Under the pieces are notes generated by a model, which saw only the letters and a program-made list of their open reading frames with translations, was not told the origin of the DNA and made no database searches. Both the position numbers and the translations under genes were made by a program. From NCBI GenBank assembly GCA_020650975.1, contig JAIPMN010007505.1, positions 1,305 through 24,436 of the forward strand: a stretch of DNA of 23,132 bases. Reading direction: 5' to 3'. Below, piece by piece: positions 9,771 through 18,416 of the stretch; the stretch's first letter is position 1; each line of letters begins with the position of its first letter. The stretch is from Apostichopus californicus. Its lineage: Eukaryota > Echinodermata > Holothuroidea > Aspidochirotida > Stichopodidae.

Positions 9771-11211
9771 TATACTCGACAACCTACTATATTATGATAT
9801 GAATATCACAACCTATTACTTGGAATGGCAATGCTTGAAATACTATTTAATCTCAAAACTGATATTTAGGATTTTGGTAGTAACGGTGGGGTACTACGTA
9901 AATATGGTAGTGTAGGCATGTAGAATGAAACTGTTGAATGATCTCGGGGATTCAGCTTAATTCCTCCTAGGGTTTTAATCTGATCTGGATGAATATTTAC
10001 GACAGTGGTCGGTTGGTAATGAGGCACACAACTTGCACAAAGATAAGAGGCCAAAGGTCGTTTAAGGTGGTAATAAACTGAAAACGTGAAATGTTTCTAA
10101 AACTGAATCTTCTTTGGAGTGAATCTAATTGTGAATCTAATTTGATCAAGGTTTGTAGCAATAATCAGCTGATAGTGGGTTACATGAATGGGCAAGGGTC
10201 ATAGGTCATATACAGTAAGCTATTAGCAGGCAAAAGAATAATGCTTCAAACCTGAGCTCAGATTTTCACGAATAAATCAGACTCCAGAGCTAATGTTGAG
10301 CATGTTACAGAAGAAACATGGAATTTGTTGCAGTAAATAGTAATTTCTCCCAGCAGTCTTTGTGCCCTCTCTGCCGATAAGTGCTTGTTTCGTTGCGGTC
10401 AAACAGGGTCAAAGTTCATCACAGTGTAGCCAAAGCATTGTCGTGGATAAGTTAAGCCCATGGGTTATATTGAGTGCATTTTAATACCATAACTTAAATC
10501 GAAACCTTTTGCTGTGAGAATGGGCTTGAGTCATTCTGTTTCTCTATTGATCTACATTAGGAGTTCGTTGCAACTTTTATCATGTCTGTGCATAGTAGGA
10601 GGTTTTGAAAGTGGAAAATGAAGAAACAGCCATAACTTTTAAGAGTCTCTGAAAGTGTTTTCCTCCAAAGGATCGAGGTATTAACTATGGAAGTCACTGA
10701 CAAGTGTTCATAATCTGTAAGGGGACAAGAAGCAGTATCTCAGTTCTTTTCTCTCTTTTTTTTCTTTTTTTTTTGTCTTAGTGTTTTTTGAAACATGATA
10801 GTTTGTACACATCACTTATTTGCAAAAGCCAATTGCGTTAACACATCGCTGATGTTTTAGTTCTTGGTTGTCTTTATTTGAACTGCACCATCTGTTGTCG
10901 ACGAGCCTGCGAATTGGAAATCCCTGTAGTTATGTATAGAATTACCAGCCAGGTACGCACGTGTACGCACGTCATAACATATTACTGTACGTTGTATGCA
11001 TTTCTGGTACTAATACTGTACATTGTAGCATAATAATTAATAAAATGTGTTATAGTCTATAGTCTAGGCGTGGAATAGTTGCCTTTGTTGTCAGGAATCC
11101 CGTACTCAGTTCAAACAACAAGTTGTGCTTGTTACATGCGCGTAACTTATTTCAGAGACAACATTATATGCGTAGGCACAACTTCTCAATCAAGCCTCGG
11201 TTAGACACTGG
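9771..11211. other. Upstream region of gene B
   Basis: No coding sequence seen. It contains a T-rich stretch near 10745-10775, the doubled motif GTACGCACGTGTACGCACGT at 10952-10971 and the Rel-like site listed separately. Confidence 0.5.
10915..10924 (+). promoter_or_regulatory. Rel/NF-kB-like site
   Basis: TGGAAATCCC matches the Rel consensus HGGARNYYCC. It lies about 290 bp upstream of the gene B TATA box. A match of this kind is expected by chance every few kilobases, so the support is weak. Confidence 0.15.
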
Positions 11212-11218
11212 TATAAAA
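11212..11218 (+). promoter_or_regulatory. TATA box of gene B
   Basis: TATAAAA stands 129 bp upstream of the ATG at 11341, which leaves room for a 5' untranslated region of roughly 100 nt. It is the best TATA match close to the start of a frame that ends in a splice donor. Confidence 0.5.
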
Positions 11219-11340
11219 CGGATGACTCTGGTAACAGCTACAGCCAGGCTACATTTCTGTATCGACTGGGCCTGACGTTGGTCTACATTGGTCTAGCGCA
11301 TTAGTAGTAGCATAAGTTAGTCCTAACCTCTTCCCAGAAA

Positions 11341-11419
11341 ATGTCAGGCAAAATGGGGAATAAAACCAGCCAGCCATCGTCTCCTTCCACTCCTATCGAT
11401 GACGTTGTCAGTTCAAACG
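11341..11419 (+). CDS. Gene B exon 1: N-terminus, Ser/Pro-rich
   Basis: The ATG at 11341 opens 26 codons (MSGKMGNKTSQPSSPSTP...) ending one base into a codon at the donor AACG|GTAACT. The unspliced frame would stop about 12 codons later, so splicing is the better reading. The phase-1 end fits the phase-1 acceptor of the zinc-finger exon at 14031. A second in-frame ATG at 11353 has A at -3 and G at +4, a stronger context than the first. It would begin MGNKTS, which matches the N-myristoylation pattern M-G-x-x-x-S/T. The prediction rests on the TATA box, donor and phase agreement. Confidence 0.5.
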
Positions 11420-11592
11420 GTAACTTAAATCAATTCGTTCATTGCTTAATAATGATAGACTAAAGGCTAGGCTTACAGAGAAACGGTAAAACCATTCAGC
11501 CTTGTCTAGGCCTAGATGTCTGGATTACGCAGCTTAATATTAATTTAGGATGGGAGATATTCATTCGATCGTAGGTTCAGGGCGGCACTCTA

Positions 11593-11710
11593 GCTTATTT
11601 ACCCAATCATCGGTTCAATAAGCGTTGTATTGGTGGGGGGTTTTTACCGGTTCGTCGGTTACATAAGCCATATACTGCATGGTGCTTATTTACCCAATCA
11701 TAGGTTTATT
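11593..11710 (+). repeat. Pair of short direct repeats
   Basis: GCTTATTTACCCAATCAT occurs at 11593-11610 and again at 11683-11700. Both copies continue with similar sequence (CGGTTCAATA and AGGTTTATTA). Between them is a G-rich stretch followed by TTTTTACCGGTTCG. Confidence 0.75.
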
Positions 11711-13420
11711 ATATTCCTGATGTAACACTTATTTTAGAGACAAGGATCATGACCACACATTAGCCAAACATTGCATGTAGACCGTTAGTACAATTCGGCC
11801 TCAACCACCTCAGGGCCACCCCAATCTAAGTGCTTACAATTATGTTTCTGACAAAATATATTGAAATTTCTTTTAGTACACACTTTGTTATGTTATTATG
11901 TTATGAACTTACGACTTTTGGACATAGAAATAAGACACTTTTGTTGCTATATTTTAAAATTATGTTCATTCTTTGTTATTATGTTGGATATTGTAATATT
12001 ATTTGTATATATACTTTCTGGTTTCCCAAAGTGCAGTTTAAGGTGTTCCAGATTTTTTGTATATTTTCAGTGACAATCAAAATGTTTGCTATTAATACTT
12101 TATTCTTGGCACTCAGCCAAAATAAGTCTTTACGCTGTTTCTAACCAGTTTGAGGGAGTGATCGCTGCGTGAATACATGATGAATATATTCCACAAAACA
12201 GTGGAGAAAAACTAATTTGGGAAAACCTTTAATTGATTGAATCAGAGCACATACTGTACTAACTTAAAAAGGTTATTTTTCTCCAGATGAATTACTAATT
12301 TTTGACTGAAAGAGATTGTAATATATGGTGGCGCTCTTGTCTTGTACCTGGGTAGGGATATTAAACAATCTAAACTGCTTAAACGAGATCTAAAGGTTCA
12401 AGTTTGATAGTGATTCTACCAATACATCACACGAACGGAGGGGTAACATGGAGTAACATTTTGATCGCTTCATTGTTTTAAAGTTTTTAGGAATGAACAC
12501 TTGACAGTTTATCCACAGGGTGGGAGAAAAATATGCTCAGGGAGGCCGTTTAATTTTAGATTTTACCATACATCACACTACACTTCTGTATTACATGGAG
12601 ACTTCAAAGCAGAGTGTTCATTCATACACAAAATAAGGAAGACACATCTACAGTACAACTGACACTTTGCTTGATTTTATTTCACTGTCAACATATTGGA
12701 AGCTTTCTTAAAGCTGTAAGATGCATTCATCAGACACAACATAATTACGGTATAAGTCAAAACGGGATAATGTGGTGACTTTCCTCATACGGGAAGCGAT
12801 TACCAAAAGACATTGAGCTTTTTTGCAACCCATACAGTCCAACAAAAATCTGTTTTTATATAAAGTTTCTAAAAACGAATTTGTAAACCTTTCCTGTTGC
12901 TTGAAAATAGGTTTCTTGTGGAAAGTAGCAAACGTCTTTTCAGAGTTCCATCCCGCTACGCGAAGGATTTCTGTCACAGGGACTCACTTGTTGTGCGCCA
13001 GAGAAACTGCAGCTGCCCGCATATTGTGTGCTTTGCATTTGTCTGTGCTTATTCCAGACTGGCACATCCTTTAGCCACCTTGATGTTTTAAGAGCTGAAT
13101 GAGCCTGCCCAAGGCAGAGTTACAAATACGTAAAATTATTTTATTATCAAGCGCACAAGTTAATTCTGGGAACCGAGCCGGCCAAAGTCAGGACTCTAAA
13201 AATTTGTGGGCCTATATATACCTAGCCTATAGGCCGTGATAATGTGATGCATATAAGCTTATACCAACGCACTTACCAGTTAGGGTTGGTTTGGAGTTCT
13301 TACCTACTCTCAAGAGCAGCGTTTTCGTGGAACTGGCAGCTTCTTTCTCTGAGTGATATTAACAGGAATTTACGATAGGATAGCATTAGCATGACAACAA
13401 ACGACCTTTCACTTTGTCAG

Positions 13421-13594
13421 ACGGAATGAAGCACAATACGTACTGGAGCACAGCAAACAAATGCCAATGTTCCACATGTACTTTCAGACTATGGGAAAAG
13501 ACTTCTAAGACGTCCGTTCACCTCAAGATCCAACTGTACAATGAAGCGATCAAACTGTTACTCCGTGTGATACAGCAGTGCAGTGTGATGTATG
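13421..13594 (+). CDS. Possible additional phase-1 exon of gene B
   Basis: A fair acceptor (ACCTTTCACTTTGTCAG) opens a frame that ends at a weak donor, TATG|GTAGAA. That gives 174 nt, or 58 codons, phase 1 at both ends, so it could be included without breaking the frame. The peptide contains KCQCSTC and LYNEAIKLLLRVIQQC but matches no domain I know. Without the donor the frame stops at 13642-13644. This may be chance. Confidence 0.2.
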
Positions 13595-13752
13595 GTAGAA
13601 TTTACAATTCACCTGTCCAGTCTGAGCAAAAACATTTCGTTTAGTAAATCATATCTTTGTATTAGAGCTCCAAGAACCATCTGTCCTCATATTTGTGAAC
13701 TGTTTTTCCTTTTAAAAAGCTGTAATTAACTCAGTCACTCATTTGAGCTCCT

Positions 13753-13799
13753 AACTTAGGCCCTGGTCTGTGGGATGTAAATGACAGAGTGAGGTTAAC
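13753..13799 (+). repeat. Direct repeat flanking the A20 exon, left copy
   Basis: The core GGTCTGTGGGATGTAAATGA is shared with 14459-14504, and the similarity extends to about 45 bp. The two copies lie on either side of the zinc-finger exon. Confidence 0.8.
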
Positions 13800-14030
13800 C
13801 ATGCTACCTGACAAACTCCACAGTCACTACGGCTTTATCATATTTACTCATCCCTATTCATTTATAATCCAATCTAATCTAGTTTACTTTGCAAAATTGA
13901 AAGAATTTTCTCATGGTTGCCTTTTACTTCTCAGGACTATTAGTTTGCTATGCCTGTCATTGTCAAGAGTAGCAATAGCTACATGAAGTTTCTTCAACGT
14001 GTAAGTATTGCCATTTTCAATTTCTTCCAG

Positions 14031-14255
14031 TTCATTACCAGTCAAGGTCATCGGTGGTGAGTAGCAGAGGAAGATGCTATCAATCGGGTTGTACGAATTA
14101 TGAAGACCAAGGCAACTATATGGGATTTTGTGAACAGTGTTATAGGCGGTACAGAAGCATCCTCTTTGATAACTCCGAAAGTCACGGCTCAGCAACTTCT
14201 AGCAGAAGCATTCAAAGAGGCCTCCACCTTGATTCATCTAGCAAGCCTTCACCAG
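14031..14255 (+). CDS. Gene B exon 2: A20-type zinc finger
   Basis: Acceptor AATTTCTTCCAG and donor CCAG|GTATGG bound 225 nt, exactly 75 codons, phase 1 at both ends. The peptide contains C-x4-C-x12-C-x2-C at bases 14075, 14090, 14129 and 14138 (residues 42, 47, 60 and 63 of the assembled protein), in the context GRCYQSGC...MGFCEQCYRRY. This matches the A20 zinc-finger family (TNFAIP3, Rabex-5, ZFAND), with one more residue in the middle loop than the usual 11. A20 fingers often bind ubiquitin or have ligase-related roles. The rest of the exon is Ser-rich. In the assembled gene this finger lies N-terminal to a RING, so the protein could both make and read ubiquitin signals; that role is inferred. 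Direct repeats flank the exon. Confidence 0.65.
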
Positions 14256-15308
14256 GTATGGAATCTGAAGTATTCAACTAAAATATTTAGTTACTTTATA
14301 ATTATATGTTGTTAAAGGCTTGCCCATGTGTATCCAAAAGGGATTTCAACCGGTTTTCTAAGACAATGGTCATTAAATTCATCAGATAGATTGCATAACA
14401 CTGGAAATAATTTCAAGTGGAACCATTGATGTCATCATAATAGCCAGTAGAAGTGAAAGTTAGGTCCGGGTCTGTGGGATGTAAATGATAGATAGTGAGA
14501 TTAATTATTTGTTTTTGTTATTCACAACCTCACACAGCCGCATATGTAGATAAGTCTTCTGAATGACAATTCGTACACTTAAAACCTACACAGTATTGGG
14601 ACCTTAATTTGCCTACTATAAAGAGAACAGATTGTGCTGTCGAATATTCATTTCTAGCGACATATTGTCAGACAACCGTGAGTAACGTACTAAAAGTATT
14701 TTGCTGATGAAACTCTGCACAAACCGAAGCACGATGGCAGAAAACACTCCAGAAAACTGGCATAGAAAGAAAGCCTTTTGCTCACCATCAAAGTCATGTT
14801 CAATAACTTCGGGTTTTTCCGAAAATATATGTGTTTACTCAAATTCATGAAGTCGGATAGTGTCACTGCCCTATCCCAGATATTAACGGCGACCTACTCT
14901 GACAAGGGAGAGAAGTCAACTTGGTGCAGATAAGATTTGAAATATTGGATAAGGAAAAGTCTAAAAAAAGTAATGTGTTTAGTTTAGTTTTCATTTTCAA
15001 GGGGGATTTTTCATTCATTAAAGAATGTGTGGTTCTGTAATGTTCATTATTCAATATTAGGTTTACAAATAGGAAATGATTCAAGTTTCCTACAGTTTCT
15101 CCCATTCTTCGGAAAGAAAACAGTTTCCTCAGGAACAAACCTGAACACTTGGACAGAGTGTGAGAACGTACTACATAATAGTTCGACTCCTTATCCAAAG
15201 TTATTTGGAAAGTTCATGAAATACAATACCTCAATCAGATTGTGTCAGTCATATGATCAATAGTTTTGAAAATTTTAAAATATTGCATCCTCAACCATCT
15301 GCCTACAG
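14256..15308 (+). other. Intron 2 of gene B (predicted)
   Basis: From GTATGG to CATCTGCCTACAG. It contains the right copy of the direct repeat and a 67-codon open stretch at 15061-15263 after a weak acceptor, with no matching donor. Confidence 0.45.
14459..14504 (+). repeat. Direct repeat flanking the A20 exon, right copy
   Basis: Similar to 13753-13799 over about 45 bp, with substitutions (GTTAGGTCCGGG versus CTTAGGCCCTGG) and a small insertion (GATAGATAG versus GACAGAG). Confidence 0.8.
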
Positions 15309-15836
15309 AGAGCCAGATACTCAGCATACTAGACGCAGTCAACAGATGGAGGCCTTCAACAACTGCAGATAGGTTCAGTGCGGATCCTCTCAGCTCACAC
15401 AGCGGCTCACAAAGGCCTGCATATGACGGTATCAGTGCTTCAAGAACCACTGACACTCTTTACAGCATTCCTACTTGTACCTCTTACACCAGAACCACGT
15501 TTAACACTTCCGCTATACCCACTGGTACCCCTTCTACCAGCACCACTGTTACCCCTTCCACTAAACCCAATGTTACACATTCGACTAGACCAACCGGTAC
15601 CCCTTCTACCAGAATCACTGTTACCCCTTCCACTACATTCACCGGTACTCATTCGACTAGACCCATTGATACCCGTTCAACCAGCATCACTGTTACCCCT
15701 TCCACTAGACCAACTGTTAGCCATTTGACTATACCCACAGATAAACCTTCGACCAGAACCACTGTAACATCTAGTGATAGCCAACATAATGCACTGTGCC
15801 AGCTGAACGCTTACATGAGCAAACATGAAAATGCAG
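15309..15836 (+). CDS. Gene B exon 3: Thr/Ser/Pro-repeat domain
   Basis: The acceptor CATCTGCCTACAG opens a frame with a short helical-looking start (ESQILSILDAVNRW), then a Thr/Ser/Pro-rich domain of eight-residue units such as TVTPSTRP, then a short mixed segment (NALCQLNAYMSKHENAG). The donor GCAG|GTGCAC at 15836 gives 528 nt, phase 1 at both ends. A second phase-1 donor, AAAG|GTATTG at 15860/15861, would add eight codons. The repeats resemble mucin-like linkers, but there is no signal peptide in the assembled protein, so I expect an intracellular disordered spacer and possible phosphorylation or O-GlcNAc sites. Without splicing the frame would end at TAG 15887-15889. The other frames are open here only because the repeat unit is 24 bp. 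Confidence 0.6.
15524..15778 (+). repeat. Coding minisatellite, 24-bp units in a 72-bp higher-order pattern
   Basis: Ten full 24-bp units plus a partial one run from 15524. Units 1, 4, 7 and 10 share the ...CTTCTACCAG...ACT form, units 2, 5 and 8 share GTTACCCCTTCCACTA, and units 3, 6 and 9 share CATTCGACTA (CATTTGACTA in unit 9). The real period is therefore three units, 72 bp. Length variation between alleles is likely. Confidence 0.9.
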
Positions 15837-15844
15837 GTGCACGA

Positions 15845-15976
15845 CCCAAACAATACAAAGGTATTGATTTATATTCAATGGTGATATAGTCTAAATGAAA
15901 GCAAACCCAAACAATAAAAATGTATTGATTTATATGTAAGGGTAATATAGTTAACGTAAAAGCAAACCCAAACAAC
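15845..15976 (+). repeat. 61-bp tandem duplication across the exon 3 end
   Basis: CCCAAACAATA starts at 15845 and 15906 (spacing 61), and a third partial start lies at 15967. The first copy carries the possible donor AAAG|GTATTG. The second has AAAATGTATTG and has lost it. Confidence 0.85.
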
Positions 15977-16690
15977 TATCTGTAGCTTATATGATAGAGT
16001 TCTTTGCGATGGACAACTCACCAAAATATACCAGAATATCACGTTTCACTTTTGTGCGAATATTTGAGTATTACTAGACGTGTCAGGGGCTACCAGTATG
16101 CCACTGTCTGATGTAATATTCCCACTATTTATGTATGAACGTTATGGTATTGCTTATACCCTCTGCAATGTTTTCACAAGTCCATCCCTAAAACAATCTT
16201 TAACAGAGAAGAGGGCTAGTTTTGATGCCATTAGAGAAATTTCCTGTTGACCCTGTAACGAACAAGGGCCAAATGTGTATATCATTCAAAGCAGTATCAA
16301 GTCTCAAAAAAACTGTTTTCATCTCTTTGACTGAGTTCCCACTGTTCAAAATTATTTTAGCACCTTCAGAAACTGAAAGTTGACCAAATTATGTTGAACG
16401 TTGAAAGGTCTAACGCCAAAGAGCTTGAATTTCGACACTGAAGAAAACTGAATGTGATGATCATTGGATAAGGGTCTCAAATGAACTACTGTGTAACTTT
16501 CTAATCTTGCGCTTCTCTGTATTAAACTATATATGTAAACATAATTATAAAATAAAGAAAATGATTGTTTTAATTTAAATAATTGTTTTCTTCTTAGTTC
16601 TAGTCCTTATATTTTTTGACAGAATCAAGAACTGTTTGTTCTCATTTAGTAGTTGCTTTATTTTTTTTCTGAACCTTTTATTGTTGACAG
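15977..16690 (+). other. Intron 3 of gene B (predicted)
   Basis: AT-rich, no coding sequence seen. AATAAA occurs near 16551-16556, inside the intron. It ends in a long pyrimidine tract and TTGTTGACAG. Confidence 0.45.
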
Positions 16691-16744
16691 CAACGAGTCA
16701 ATTCAAAACAAGTGAATCTTCTACCAAGAGATCCTCAAAGAAAG
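16691..16744 (+). CDS. Gene B exon 4: 18-codon Ser/Lys-rich exon
   Basis: A very good acceptor (TTTTTTTTCTGAACC...TTGTTGACAG) and a consensus donor AAAG|GTAAGT bound exactly 54 nt, phase 1 at both ends. The peptide is Ser/Thr/Lys-rich, TSQFKTSESSTKRSSKK, and could serve as a flexible or basic linker before the RING. Too short for homology; the splice signals and matching phase are the evidence. Confidence 0.55.
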
Positions 16745-18416
16745 GTAAGTAGGATATGTCCAACAAGAAGATTTTGTTTATGAAATAAGATAGTAACATA
16801 GATACTAGCCAGTGTCTTAGTCAATCTTCTAATCTTGATGTCCAATACTAGTATGCATGAGAAAGCCGGAGTCAGCTAAGGGAGGTAAAAAAGTTTGTAA
16901 AGTGAATGTTGACCTTTCCACCCATGGAGGGCAAGGTAGAAATTTCTCTACCTGCTCTGGCTTCTGTCAAAAACGAAAGGTGATTAAAACAACCTTGTTT
17001 TGGTTTTTGCACTTTTCATGACAGAATAATACCTCTTACTCTGATTATTAAGATGTGCTACTAGTGTAAATATTGCAGGTACTCCTAAAGTTGTGTGTAA
17101 ACTACTGGTCACCTTTTCCATTGATATGATCAACTTTGTTTCAATATCCAAAGAGGTTGTGAAGTATTGATTACGGTGATGCAAAATATGAATGCTCCTC
17201 GGGATAATAGTGTAAGTATTGCAGTTACCCTAGTATTAAATTCACTAAACAACCACCTCCTATCAGCTTTCCCTGAACGTCCACTCATTGTAAATGATTT
17301 CATCATGCTGAACTCAAAGGTCATGGAATACTTTATTTGATGTTGGGTAAGAAATATTACATAAAATGGACAAATTTGTAAAACCCCTTGTAAACAGGTG
17401 TAGCTTTTTTTCATCATATACACAATACATTAATAAATTTAGCTATCTGCAGTATTGTATGTTTTAAACAGCTTAAAAGCGCCTCACAAAAATGTAAATC
17501 AATAATTTTGCTAAAAGTAGAAACACTTCGGGGCTGTTGCAAATACTACAAACAATCTTTGGGGAATAGGAAATGCTGTGGAAGGTAGCAGCAAAGCTTG
17601 CCTTTTCTGTGTGTTATCATATTAACTTCTTATTATTCACTGTAAAAATTTATGTGGCTTACTTCTTACATTAAATGTTATAGTTAGACTAGGACTACCA
17701 TTTGATAGGCAAACAGATGTCTTGAACAATAAAAGAAAGGCACTCTTTGAAGTTGAAGCAACCGTTATTTCCATGTGCAATTATGGTGGTAATCAATCAA
17801 ATCAAATATAGGAGTTTACCCCTGATCAACCTCGCAAGAGGTCCTACGGGGGATAATATAATATTTTTGTGGAATAGACAGTTTTTTTTTTGTTTTTTTT
17901 TCTAGGGAAAGTTGTCTATTATTCAATCAGGGAGATGCTGAGAAGTGAAGTATTGTTCAATTAACATTGTAAAGAAGCCATAAATAAACAGGAGGTCGGA
18001 ACTGAATAGCCAATTTGGTAGGGATTTCTAAGGGGGGAGGAATTTCTAAGTAGGTGGGAATTTAAGACAGAGCGGGTTCTATTATTTGGGTCGGAAGCGG
18101 TTGCTACTTAGTTGGAGTTTTTGAATTGTACTTAGTGTATAAGTACACCTGGAAATTTGGAGGTTAGACCCACTTAGGAAATGAATTTCCTATTTTCTAT
18201 AGGGATGGGGCTTTAAGTAAGAAGTTTGAATACAGAGATGTGGTGATTATATCGGAAGTAAGTTAATGCTACATTGTGTTTCAATAGGAGTTTATTGATC
18301 AATGGATCATTCTCTAAGTTGTTTTGGTATAGTTTGGTATTCAATCTTATTTGTTGATTTCTTTTATATCTTATCGCACTAACTCTTATTTTGTTTACGT
18401 ACATTCCTTCCAAAAG
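16745..18416 (+). other. Intron 4 of gene B (predicted)
   Basis: Contains two T-rich tracts near 17881-17904 and the hairpin at 17818-17853. No further exon is well supported. It ends in TTACGTACATTCCTTCCAAAAG. Confidence 0.45.
17818..17853. other. Nested hairpin with a GCAA loop
   Basis: CCCC (17819-17822) can pair with GGGG (about 17848-17851). Inside, ACCTC (17829-17833) pairs with GAGGT (17838-17842) around a GCAA tetraloop. It may be the structured 3' end of a repeat. An AATCAATCAAATCAAATATA stretch precedes it. Confidence 0.45.

Larger units (their letters stand above)
11420..14030 (+). other. Intron 1 of gene B (predicted)
   Basis: Bounded by GT at 11420 and TTTCTTCCAG at 14021-14030. 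It holds an 18-base direct repeat (11593 and 11683), several AT-rich short open frames that I do not call, and one possible extra exon at 13421-13594. Confidence 0.45.

Noticed and set aside
15061-15263. 67-codon open stretch after a CAATATTAG acceptor
   Set aside because: Weak acceptor, no donor in a matching phase before the stop, no domain and no nearby polyadenylation signal.
15378-15728. Overlapping open frames on both strands across the T/S/P exon
   Set aside because: Shadows caused by the 24-bp repeat. Only the frame with matching splice phases continues the gene.
16851-16883. Possible 33-nt phase-1 mini-exon between CAATACTAG and GTAAAA
   Set aside because: The pyrimidine tract is poor and an 11-codon exon cannot be supported by content.
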